Assembly (NCBI GenBank): GCA_936931335.1
Contig: CAKZIH010000149.1
Coordinates: forward strand, 1 to 7,592
Source: an uncultured Nostocoides sp.
GTDB taxonomy: Bacteria; Actinomycetota; Actinomycetes; Actinomycetales; Dermatophilaceae
Direction: 5' to 3'
DNA: 7,592 bases
How positions within the stretch are numbered: the first letter of the stretch is position 1; every line of letters begins with the position of its first letter. Under the pieces are notes generated by a model, which saw only the letters and a program-made list of their open reading frames with translations, ran no database searches and was not told the DNA's origin. A program made the position numbers and the translations under genes. Positions 1 through 6,486 of this stretch are shown piece after piece.

Positions 1-1743
1 ATCGCCATCCCCGGACTCACCGCCGTGGGCTCCGCCGCCGCGGAGCCTGCCGCCGGGCCCGCCGCCGGGCCGACCGCCGCGTCCTGGAGCGCCACTCTCG
101 GCTACGAGGCCTTGGCCCAGACGAATCCGGGCGGCATCGCCCTGGACCCTGCCGGCAACGTCTATGTCACCAATACCGGCAACGACAGCGTCGCCCGCTT
201 CCGGGCCGGGACGGCCGTGGCCGACTGGACGGTGGGTCGCCGGGGGGCCAGCCGCGCGGAAGGTAGCTTCAACGACCCGCGCGATATCGCCTGGCTGGGT
301 AACAAGGTGTTCGTCGCCCAGCCCGACGGCGTGCTCGTTCTCGACGCGGCGACCGGCGCCTTCCTCCGCGAACTGCGTTATGGGTTCAAGGTGCCGATCG
401 GGATATCCACCGGGGTCTTTGCCGACGGAAGTCCAGCCCTCCTCGTTGCCGATGGGCGAAGCGGCGCAATCGAGATGTTCGATGCGTCCGAGCGTCATGT
501 CCGCACCATTCCCGCCCGCGCGGCCGGCGCGGGCACCCGGGATGCCGACACGGATGCGGCGGGCAACATCTATGTCGCCGACTACCGCAATCATCGGATC
601 AACAAGTACACCCCGCAGGGGACATTCGTTAAGGACTGGAACGGCGGGAAGGCGTGTTCCATCCCCAAGCCCTATGGCGTGGAAGTAGATGACACCGGCC
701 GGATCTTCGTCGCCGCATCCAACAACAACCTCATCCGGGTCTTCGATGCGAATGGAAGCTGCCTACGCACGTATGGCAGCAATGGCCACGGCCCCGATCA
801 GCTCTCCCAACTGCGGCGCGTGGCGGTCGGCCCCGGCCGGACCCCGCAGGTGTATGCCGCAGACCTGTGGGGCTTGAAGGTCCTGGTCTACAACGCCGAC
901 GGAGCGATCATTCGCCGCATCGGCGACGGAACCTACCCACCCGCCGGTGGTCTCAACGAGACGACGTCGGTCCAAGTGGACGGGAATGCCGTCTACGCCA
1001 CCGATGTCAACGATCACCGGATCACGGTGTGGCGCCCCAATGGCGCTGTCAGCACCTTCGGAAACAAGGGCCGGCAGTCCGGGCTAGCGGCATTCAACTG
1101 GCCGCAAGGCATCGGGTTGAACCCGGTCAACGGCAATGTCTGGGTGGGCGACACCCATAGCGACAACATCAAGGAGTTCCCCAAGTTCGGGGCGGCCAAG
1201 GCGCTGCGCCAATTCAGTGGTGCACCGGGCAAGCCGATCCACTGGCCCGGCAATATCGCCGTCGACACAGCCGGGAATATCTACGTCGGCGAGATGTCCG
1301 GTGGGATGGTGACTGCGTATACCCCTGCGCTACAACCGAAATGGCGGGCCAGTGCGCCGGGCGTGGTCGGGGTCGCCTGGGACCCGGTAGGCAAGCGCGT
1401 GCTGGCCACCACCAACGGCACCCGCCCGGTGGTCGCCATCGCCGCCGCGACCGGCGTCACCACCCCCCTCGCCGCGACGACCGGCGAAGGCGCAGGGCAA
1501 CTTGGCCTGCGGCCCGGCGGCGTCGCGGTGGATGCCGCCGGGCGCATCTGGGTGGGTGACTCGGCGAAGAACCGGGTGGTGGCCCTCAGTCAGACCGGGG
1601 CACCGCTCGGCTTCGCCTTTGGCAGTTTCGGCACAGCCAAGGGCCAGTTCAACCACCCGATGGGCCTCGACTTCGGCCCGGACGGCAAGCTCTATGTGGC
1701 AGACAGCTGGAACAGCCGAATTCAGGTCTTCACGATCTCCTGA
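1..1743 (+). CDS. Secreted NHL-repeat beta-propeller protein (5' end outside window)
   Basis: The frame is open from base 1 to the TGA at 1741-1743, giving 580 visible residues. The first residues (IAIPGLTAVGSAAA, then EPAAG) look like the end of a signal-peptide hydrophobic core with an A-x-A cleavage site after visible residue 14. The true start is therefore upstream, and the GTG at 25 is unlikely to be the start. A short Ala/Gly/Pro linker follows. I count about 12 NHL-type units of 39-50 residues, beginning near visible residues 46, 95, 138, 183, 226, 273, 323, 370, 418, 457, 507 and 555. Clear examples are AGNIYVADYRNHRINKY and DGKLYVADSWNSRIQVF. Twelve blades suggest two six-bladed propellers. 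There are only two cysteines (about 219 and 254), possibly a disulfide. NHL propellers bind proteins, glycans or RNA, and some are lyases; no catalytic residues can be assigned here. Likely extracellular or surface-bound. It converges with the putative glycosidase gene. The fold is confident; the function is unknown. Confidence 0.88.
   Translation: MAIPGLTAVGSAAAEPAAGPAAGPTAASWSATLGYEALAQTNPGGIALDPAGNVYVTNTGNDSVARFRAGTAVADWTVGRRGASRAEGSFNDPRDIAWLGNKVFVAQPDGVLVLDAATGAFLRELRYGFKVPIGISTGVFADGSPALLVADGRSGAIEMFDASERHVRTIPARAAGAGTRDADTDAAGNIYVADYRNHRINKYTPQGTFVKDWNGGKACSIPKPYGVEVDDTGRIFVAASNNNLIRVFDANGSCLRTYGSNGHGPDQLSQLRRVAVGPGRTPQVYAADLWGLKVLVYNADGAIIRRIGDGTYPPAGGLNETTSVQVDGNAVYATDVNDHRITVWRPNGAVSTFGNKGRQSGLAAFNWPQGIGLNPVNGNVWVGDTHSDNIKEFPKFGAAKALRQFSGAPGKPIHWPGNIAVDTAGNIYVGEMSGGMVTAYTPALQPKWRASAPGVVGVAWDPVGKRVLATTNGTRPVVAIAAATGVTTPLAATTGEGAGQLGLRPGGVAVDAAGRIWVGDSAKNRVVALSQTGAPLGFAFGSFGTAKGQFNHPMGLDFGPDGKLYVADSWNSRIQVFTIS
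49..72 (+). repeat. 12-nt tandem duplication coding for Ala-Ala-Gly-Pro twice
   Basis: Two adjacent 12-base units (49-60 and 61-72) differ only at the last base. They encode AAGP-AAGP in the linker between the signal peptide cleavage region and the first propeller blade. This looks like a slippage-type expansion of a flexible linker in a GC-rich tract and stays in frame. Confidence 0.6.
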
Positions 1744-1766
1744 CCCCCGCTCGCTCCCAGCGGGGG
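1744..1766. terminator. Bidirectional intrinsic-type terminator hairpin
   Basis: A perfect 8-bp stem (CCCCCGCT at 1744-1751 with AGCGGGGG at 1759-1766) encloses a 7-nt loop. It begins directly after the stop codon of the NHL gene and lies 13 bases past the stop of the convergent gene on the other strand. There is no T-run on either side, as is usual for actinobacterial terminators. Its position between two convergent genes supports termination of both transcripts. Confidence 0.7.
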
Positions 1767-1779
1767 GACGGGGGCCCGG

Positions 1780-3003
1780 TCAGCTGCGTACCAAAACCTG
1801 CCCGTCATGGGCGGGGATGGTGATCGCGCCGCTGACCGTGGCCCCGTCCATCGTCCGGTACGACCCGGACAAGGAGACCGACACAGCAGCGGAAGTCGGG
1901 TTGGCCACCACCAGCCCGTGGGTGAACGGGCGCTGGTAACTGGCTCCCACCCGCGAGTAGCTGGCGGTCGGGGTGCCCGGATCAACCCGGTTGTACGGAT
2001 GATCCATCATCGTGGAGGTGGTGGACTTGTCGCGCAGGAAGCACATCATCGAGCGGCCATTGCTGCCGAGAAGGAAGGTAGCCACGGTGTAGCGGTGCCA
2101 CTGGTTGACCTGGGCCGGCGTGGCCGGGGCCCACATTTTGGTTACCGTCATCGCGGCTTTGCCCTGGGCCTCCACATCACGGAGCATCTTGATCTCCGCC
2201 TCCCACTCCGACTCGCTGCGGAAGCGCGTCACCGAATCCTGGGGTCCCCGCACGAAGACCTCGGCCATTGCCCCATCGAGTGGGGAGACCAGTGGCCGCG
2301 AGGCCTGCGTGGGGTCGAAGTAGCGGGCGCCATATCCGAGCCCGTTGCCCATCACCGGCCCAGTCATGGCGCTCGACACCGCACTGGCGATGGCAGTCGT
2401 CTTGTTGATCCACCAATTCGGCGTCCACACCGAGCCGTCGGCGTGCACGGGCTTGGAGAGCAGGTATGCGGGTGCGGTCAGCGGACCAGAACCCAAGACG
2501 TCTAGGAAGCAGCCGTCATAGTTGCTGGTGCGAGTGAGCAGGACACACTTCTCGGCCACCTGCGCCCGCCACCGCGGATCATCGATTTTCATCACATATG
2601 TCGAGGGCCAGTCCTTTGCGGGGACCTTCTTGCCCGCGGCGTTATGCGCATACAAGTCCTCGGGCAACCCCGACCCGCCGAAGGTGGCGTTCTTGTACAC
2701 GACAAGCTTGAGGTCGGGATTGGCGGCTTTCATAACCGCCGCGGTCGACTTGAACTTGTTCGGCATTGCGGCGATGACGCTCATCCGCGCACCGAATTCC
2801 TGCAGTTCGGCCGTGCTGTACGCAGTGGTGCGCCGGGCCATCCATTCGGGAGCCCAGAGCTTGAAGAAGTCGGAGCTGGTGCCGGCCGCTGCGGGCGCCG
2901 GGTCGGGTGCCGGCTGCGCGGAGGCGGACGGCATACCGACCAGCGCTGCGGCGAGGCAGGTCAGGGCCGCGCGAGTCCGCGTGGGCAGGAGAATACGTGC
3001 CAT
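1780..3003 (-). CDS. Secreted putative glycoside hydrolase (GHL15-like TIM barrel)
   Basis: The 407-residue protein starts at the ATG at 3003, not at the longer frame up to 3126. That ATG has AGAGGA 7 nt upstream and opens a good Sec signal peptide (RILLPTRTR, then a hydrophobic stretch at 12-24, cleavage after ASA at about 29). A catalytic-domain-like region spans about 45-335. NPDLKLVVYKN (95-105) and YDGCFLDVLG (162-171) resemble beta-strand ends of an alpha-amylase-like (beta/alpha)8 barrel, with D163 and D168 at the usual nucleophile region. E248 in AMAEVF is a candidate acid/base. A small all-beta C-terminal domain (about 360-407) is typical of such enzymes. This matches putative glycoside hydrolases of the hypothetical GHL15 type, whose substrates are mostly unknown. 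It is followed by a hairpin shared with the NHL gene, and it lies 164 bp after the permease gene with a hairpin between, so it probably has its own promoter. The residue assignments are inference. Confidence 0.7.
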   Translation of the reverse strand: MARILLPTRTRAALTCLAAALVGMPSASAQPAPDPAPAAAGTSSDFFKLWAPEWMARRTTAYSTAELQEFGARMSVIAAMPNKFKSTAAVMKAANPDLKLVVYKNATFGGSGLPEDLYAHNAAGKKVPAKDWPSTYVMKIDDPRWRAQVAEKCVLLTRTSNYDGCFLDVLGSGPLTAPAYLLSKPVHADGSVWTPNWWINKTTAIASAVSSAMTGPVMGNGLGYGARYFDPTQASRPLVSPLDGAMAEVFVRGPQDSVTRFRSESEWEAEIKMLRDVEAQGKAAMTVTKMWAPATPAQVNQWHRYTVATFLLGSNGRSMMCFLRDKSTTSTMMDHPYNRVDPGTPTASYSRVGASYQRPFTHGLVVANPTSAAVSVSLSGSYRTMDGATVSGAITIPAHDGQVLVRS

Positions 3004-3010
3004 GGGGGAG

Positions 3011-3016
3011 TCCTCT
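3011..3016 (-). promoter_or_regulatory. Ribosome binding site of the putative glycosidase gene
   Basis: On the - strand the sequence reads AGAGGA, then 7 nt, then ATG at 3003. This is the best Shine-Dalgarno match in the region. It decides the start in favour of the codon that opens the signal peptide over an upstream in-frame start 41 codons earlier, whose product has no signal-like sequence. Confidence 0.7.
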
Positions 3017-3143
3017 TCTGGGGGATGAGTGCCGCGCACTGTCGGGAAACACCGGTTCTGGCGGACGGCAGGCCGTGGGAGTCGGCCCAACCATGATGCC
3101 TCAAGCGCGCCGGAATCGCCGGTCATGTGAGCGATGGCACAGC

Positions 3144-3160
3144 CGGGTCAGCCCGACCCG
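3144..3160 (-). terminator. Hairpin after the purine permease gene
   Basis: A perfect 6-bp stem (CGGGTC at 3144-3149, GACCCG at 3155-3160) with a 5-nt loop begins 8 bases after the permease stop codon. It lacks a U-tract. It is a plausible terminator separating the permease from the downstream glycosidase gene. The rest of the 164-bp gap (3004-3167) shows no convincing promoter. Confidence 0.5.
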
Positions 3161-3167
3161 ACGCCGA

Positions 3168-4667
3168 TCACACCCCGAGCAGGGACTTGACCGGGTCGAG
3201 CGCGAAGTAGAGAACAAAGAGCGCCGTAGTGACCCACATCAGCGGGTGGATCTCGCCGATCTTGCCCTTGGCGACCTTGATCACGACATAGGTGACGAAG
3301 CCGGCACCGATCCCCACGGTGATCGAGTACGTGAACGGCATGAGGATGATCGTCAGGAACGCCGGCAGGGCGATCTCTAGGTCATCCCAGTCGATCTCGC
3401 GCACCTGCTGCATCATCAGGAAGCCGACGACGACCAGCGCGGGGGTGGCCGCCTCATACGGGACCACGGCGACCAGCGGTGCCAGGAAGGTCGCCAGCAG
3501 GAACATCGCGCCGGTGACCACGGAGGCCAGACCGGTACGCGCACCCTCACCGACGCCAGACGCCGACTCGATGTATGACGTATTGGAGGACACCGAGGCC
3601 GCCCCACCGGCCATCGCGGCGACCGAGTCGACCAGCAGAATGCGCTCGGCATGCGGCGGATTGCCCTCGGCGTCGTTGAGCCCGGCCTCGGAGCCGATGG
3701 CCACCATCGTGCCCATGGTGTCGAAGAAGTCGGCGAGCAGGAGCGAGAAGACGAGCAGCATGGCCGAGACGGCACCCACGGCCTTGAATGAGCCGAGCAG
3801 GTTGAAGTCACCCAGGAGCGAGAAGTTCGGGGTCTGCGCGATGCGCTCGGGCAAGGCGGGCACATTGAGGCCCCAGCCGGCGGGGTTGACTACCTTGCCG
3901 CTGGCGTCGGTCCGTCCCCCGATGTTGCCAACGGTCTCCACCACCAGGGCGAGCACGGTGGCGCCAAGGATGCCCGCGAGGATGGCGCCGCGCACCTTGC
4001 GCACCAGCAGCGTGATCGTCAGGAAGAGGCCGATCACGAAGACCAGGAGCGGCCAGCCCACGAGGAAGCCGCCGATGCCCAGTTCGCCGAGCGGGCCACC
4101 CGCGGACTTGCGGACGAAGCCGGCATCGACGAAGCCGACCACGGCGATAAAGAGACCGATCCCCACGCTGATCGCGGTTTTGAGCTGCGCTGGCACGGCG
4201 CGGAAGACGGCCGTGCGGAATCCGGTGAGCACCAGGATTGTGATGACGATGCCCTCGATGACCACCAGGCCCATGGCGTCGGCCCACGTCATACCGGGCA
4301 ATTTGGCGACGCCGAAGGTGAGGAAGGCATTGAGTCCCAGCCCGGTCGCCAAGGCGAGTGGGAAGTTGGCGACCACACCCATGAGGATGGTCAGCAGACC
4401 CGCTAGCAGCGCGGTGGTCGCGGCGACCATGGCGATATTGGGCGCATTGCCACCACCGAGGAAGCCCCCGGTCGAGTCGGCCTGGGTGCCGATGATCAGC
4501 GGGTTGAGCACCACGATGTAGGCCATCGTGAAGAAGGTGGCCAGGCCGCCGCGGACTTCACGGGCCACGGTTGTCCCCCGGGCCGTCAGCTTGAAAAAGC
4601 CGTCCAAACCGCCGCTGGCGGGCGGTTGGGGCGAGGACGAATCGGTCACCGCGGTGCTGCCTGACAT
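3168..4667 (-). CDS. NCS2-family purine permease (AzgA/PbuG-like)
   Basis: This 499-residue polytopic membrane protein is full length for the family and has roughly 12-14 membrane segments. It would import purine bases such as adenine, guanine or hypoxanthine with protons across the cytoplasmic membrane for salvage. Family signatures are clear. They are FFTMAYIVVLNP (45-56) in the first helix, ATGLGLNAFLTFGV (107-120), DFFDTMGTMVAIG (313-325) and the substrate-site region SNTSYIESASGVGEGARTG (361-379). These fit the AzgA-like subgroup (hypoxanthine/guanine/adenine) better than the uracil/xanthine subgroup. The start is fixed within narrow limits, because an in-frame TGA lies two codons upstream of the ATG. 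No Shine-Dalgarno precedes it, but a TANNNT box ends 8 nt before, so the mRNA may be leaderless. A dyad lies just upstream. The phosphoesterase gene ends 95 bp before it on the same strand. The exact substrate cannot be told from sequence. Confidence 0.93.
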   Translation of the reverse strand: MSGSTAVTDSSSPQPPASGGLDGFFKLTARGTTVAREVRGGLATFFTMAYIVVLNPLIIGTQADSTGGFLGGGNAPNIAMVAATTALLAGLLTILMGVVANFPLALATGLGLNAFLTFGVAKLPGMTWADAMGLVVIEGIVITILVLTGFRTAVFRAVPAQLKTAISVGIGLFIAVVGFVDAGFVRKSAGGPLGELGIGGFLVGWPLLVFVIGLFLTITLLVRKVRGAILAGILGATVLALVVETVGNIGGRTDASGKVVNPAGWGLNVPALPERIAQTPNFSLLGDFNLLGSFKAVGAVSAMLLVFSLLLADFFDTMGTMVAIGSEAGLNDAEGNPPHAERILLVDSVAAMAGGAASVSSNTSYIESASGVGEGARTGLASVVTGAMFLLATFLAPLVAVVPYEAATPALVVVGFLMMQQVREIDWDDLEIALPAFLTIILMPFTYSITVGIGAGFVTYVVIKVAKGKIGEIHPLMWVTTALFVLYFALDPVKSLLGV

Positions 4668-4675
4668 GGGGCATC

Positions 4676-4681
4676 AGCCTA
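4676..4681 (-). promoter_or_regulatory. Candidate -10 box for leaderless permease mRNA
   Basis: The - strand reads TAGGCT (a TANNNT match), followed by 8 nt and then the ATG at 4667. This spacing puts the transcription start at or next to the A of the start codon. The absence of any Shine-Dalgarno supports this. No good -35 hexamer is seen; the inverted repeat at 4688-4706 covers that region. Confidence 0.4.
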
Positions 4682-4687
4682 GGCGAC

Positions 4688-4706
4688 GTCATCGCGCTCC
4701 GATGAC
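4688..4706. promoter_or_regulatory. Perfect inverted repeat upstream of permease, operator candidate
   Basis: GTCATCG (4688-4694) and CGATGAC (4700-4706) are exact inverted copies separated by 5 bases. The centre lies about 30 bp before the permease start, in the -35 region of the proposed promoter. The geometry suits a dimeric regulator such as a TetR- or MarR-type purine or nitrogen regulator, but no regulator gene is in the window. It could instead be a weak RNA hairpin ending the upstream phosphoesterase transcript. Confidence 0.45.
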
Positions 4707-4762
4707 CCAGCCCAGGCCCGCACCCACCCGTGGTCCTTGTCGAAGCTCGGGCGGGTCTCGGC

Positions 4763-5992
4763 TTAGCCCGTGTACTCCTCCATCAGCCCGGTGCGCTCAA
4801 CCAGACCCGTCGACGAATCCAAGACCATCGTGCCTACGATCTCCGCAGCCGCCGGCAGCGTCACGGTTGACGCCTTGTTCTTGAGAGTGTCGGTCTGCCA
4901 CAGTTTGAGCTCGCTGAGGTCCGCCGTGCCGGCGAACCGCTTGACCGTGAGGGTCATGGTTGTGCCAGCCACGTCGGCGACGACATATGTGGACTGCCCG
5001 CGCTGGATGAGCCCGCCGTGCGTGATCTGGGCGATCCCATCGACATAGTGCGCGGTGATGTCATGGAACTCGCCGCTGAAATAGACGTTGACGCCATACT
5101 CCTTAAGTACGCGCCACAGCGCAGATCCCTGGCCGCCGGTATACATCAACCCGGAGGAGTAAGCGCGGCGGATGGGGCCGATGATCGGGGTGTGGCCTTG
5201 GACGATGATCCAGTCCACGCCGTCGGCCCGGGCCGTGGCCAGCACAGAAGTAAGCCACGCTAGTTGCTTCCCGTCCAATTGGGCGACCACATCAGTATTG
5301 CTGCGACGGAAGACATCCAAACTGACGAATTGGACCTCCGGATGGGGGCGAACGGCATACGCCGTGCCCGCAGCCTGACCCTCCGGCCGGTTGACGAAGC
5401 GTGGGGCGCCAGCAGCATCGGTCATCATGGTGCGGCTATAGGCCGCCTTGAAGACACCCACATTCCGCCATTTGAATGCGGTGATCCCCCCATCCGCACG
5501 CCGCCACGGGTTATCCCCTAATTCGTGATCGCCAACGGCTGGATAGACATTCAGCCCGCGGCCGGTGAACCGGGCCAGGGTCTGGCGGTAGTAGGTATCG
5601 GCCGCCAATCGGACCGCGGCGAGCTTCTGGCTTTCCGTCGTGACCGGACCGAAAGTGCCCGTCTTGGCGGTGTCCACCCCCCAATGACCCTCGACGAAAT
5701 CACCATCGGCGAGGACGTGCGGCGTGCCCTCATCTCGCACCGCGTCGAGCACCGTGGCGATCGCCGTTTCGTATGAGGGGTTCGTCGAGTTCGGCTGACC
5801 AGCCCGGTAATAGCGGGTGCCCGTGACATCGCCAATATCCGCGTTGAGGAAGTCGGTCATCGACACAAAACGGAAGGCATCGGCGGGCGGAGTGTCACCC
5901 GCCGCCGGCAGCGAGTTGGCGGCTACCCCGGTCACTGCAAGCGAGACGAGGGCCACGCTGAAAGAACGGCGCGTTGATCTGAGAAGAAACAC
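4763..5992 (-). CDS. Secreted metallophosphoesterase-like protein with altered metal motifs
   Basis: This is a 409-residue protein. The N-terminus (RSTRRS, hydrophobic 11-24, cleavage near 25-32) is a Sec signal peptide. Calcineurin-like phosphoesterase blocks occur in order. They are SMTDFLN (D47), ADGDFVEG (D98), VGDHELGDNPW (D155, H156), VQGHTPI (H267) and SGEFHDITAH (H310, H315). The fold binds two metal ions and hydrolyses phosphate esters, so the protein would act outside the membrane. Several positions depart from the consensus. D-x-H lacks its His, G-N-H-D/E is G-D-H-E, and G-H-x-H is G-E-F-H. The GDHE-GDNPW version recurs, from memory, in a subgroup of secreted bacterial relatives. 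About 90 residues after the core form a beta-rich tail. GTG at 5992 is the best start, but no clear Shine-Dalgarno precedes it and the frame stays open upstream. No confident terminator follows. The substrate is unknown. Confidence 0.8.
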   Translation of the reverse strand: MFLLRSTRRSFSVALVSLAVTGVAANSLPAAGDTPPADAFRFVSMTDFLNADIGDVTGTRYYRAGQPNSTNPSYETAIATVLDAVRDEGTPHVLADGDFVEGHWGVDTAKTGTFGPVTTESQKLAAVRLAADTYYRQTLARFTGRGLNVYPAVGDHELGDNPWRRADGGITAFKWRNVGVFKAAYSRTMMTDAAGAPRFVNRPEGQAAGTAYAVRPHPEVQFVSLDVFRRSNTDVVAQLDGKQLAWLTSVLATARADGVDWIIVQGHTPIIGPIRRAYSSGLMYTGGQGSALWRVLKEYGVNVYFSGEFHDITAHYVDGIAQITHGGLIQRGQSTYVVADVAGTTMTLTVKRFAGTADLSELKLWQTDTLKNKASTVTLPAAAEIVGTMVLDSSTGLVERTGLMEEYTG

Positions 5993-6027
5993 AATGCGAA
6001 CGCTGCCAGCCGCAGCCAGTCGGGAGC

Positions 6028-6047
6028 AGTCCCCTGGAAGGGGGACT
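6028..6047. promoter_or_regulatory. Perfect inverted repeat between divergent genes, operator candidate
   Basis: AGTCCCC (6028-6034) and GGGGACT (6041-6047) are exact inverted copies separated by 6 bases. They sit in the 114-bp region between the divergent phosphoesterase (start 5992) and DUF2530 (start 6107) genes. No gene ends here, so a terminator role is unlikely. The site lies 36 bp from the phosphoesterase start and about 48 bp upstream of the DUF2530 -10 box. It could bind a dimeric regulator of either gene or form a hairpin in the phosphoesterase 5' UTR. Confidence 0.45.
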
Positions 6048-6094
6048 AGGCATGGCGCCCGCGGTGGGATGCCCCAGCGTGGGACGGATGGGCG

Positions 6095-6100
6095 TACTCT
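6095..6100 (+). promoter_or_regulatory. -10 box of leaderless DUF2530 gene
   Basis: TACTCT matches the TANNNT -10 consensus and ends 6 nt before the GTG at 6107, so the G of the start codon would be the transcription start. There is no Shine-Dalgarno. No convincing -35 hexamer is seen, which is common for actinobacterial promoters of this type. Confidence 0.5.
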
Positions 6101-6106
6101 CGCCGG

Positions 6107-6442
6107 GTGAGCACCCTGCGGCGCGAGAACGGCATACCTGCTCCGCAGGGGGGCGCTCCCACTCCCCGGGTAGCCCGCCCCATCCAGGTGCCGACCGACC
6201 GCATCATCGTGCTCGGGATGGGCGCGTGGTTGCTAGCTCTGGCAATCATCCTGCTGGTGCCGAGCCTGCACCGCGCAGATCGCGCGTGGTGGCCTTGGGT
6301 GTGCGTCACCGGGCTGGTGCTGGGTGCACTCGGCTATCTCTATGTGCGTCGCGGGCGCGGCAATGCCGCGAGCGCTCATCAGGCCGGTTCGGAGTCGGTA
6401 CCAGCGGAGAATGAACCCGCCGATTCGCAGTCCTATTACTGA
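6107..6442 (+). CDS. DUF2530 family small membrane protein
   Basis: This is a 111-residue protein with a polar Pro-rich N-terminus (1-30) and two membrane helices (about 33-52 and 63-81). The helices are joined by a short charged loop with a Trp pair (HRADRAWWPW), and the helix pair ends at RRGR. An acidic, disordered-looking tail (about 86-111) follows. Length, two-helix layout and the W-W-x-W ... LG-x-LGYLYVRR pattern match the actinobacterial DUF2530 family, whose function is unknown. The positive-inside rule (RRGR after helix 2) suggests both ends are cytoplasmic. It is divergent from the phosphoesterase gene and convergent with DUF6328. In many actinobacteria DUF2530 genes lie near NCS2 permease genes (from memory), which fits the permease nearby. 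The GTG start is supported by the -10 box six bases upstream. Confidence 0.85.
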   Translation: MSTLRRENGIPAPQGGAPTPRVARPIQVPTDRIIVLGMGAWLLALAIILLVPSLHRADRAWWPWVCVTGLVLGALGYLYVRRGRGNAASAHQAGSESVPAENEPADSQSYY

Positions 6443-6486
6443 CGATCGGCCACCGCGTTGACGTAGGCATGGACGAGGCTGGCGCC

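Noticed and set aside
1807..2505. 232-codon open frame on the + strand opposite the glycosidase gene
   Set aside because: The composition is rich in His, Gly and Arg with no recognisable family, and it is antisense to a gene with a signal peptide and ribosome binding site.
3071..3087. GGCCG-N7-CGGCC inverted repeat upstream of the putative glycosidase gene
   Set aside because: A 5-bp GC-only stem with a 7-nt spacer is expected by chance, and no promoter elements line up with it.
3004..3126. N-terminal extension of the putative glycosidase by 41 codons
   Set aside because: The extension would bury the signal peptide inside the protein, and it lacks a ribosome binding site. The ATG at 3003 has AGAGGA at ideal spacing.
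3292..4521. 409-codon open frame on the + strand opposite the permease
   Set aside because: It is rich in Ser, Pro, Thr and Arg with no domain, and it is antisense to a clear membrane transporter. It is a typical shadow frame in high-GC DNA.
4707..4762. Possible terminator after the phosphoesterase gene (ACCCGCCC with GGGTGGGT)
   Set aside because: The arms are imperfect and separated by about 19 bases, so the structure is not convincing.
4668..4762. Purine riboswitch ahead of the purine permease
   Set aside because: The 95-bp gap shows no purine-aptamer core and is too short to hold one together with the dyad and promoter. The gene also appears leaderless.
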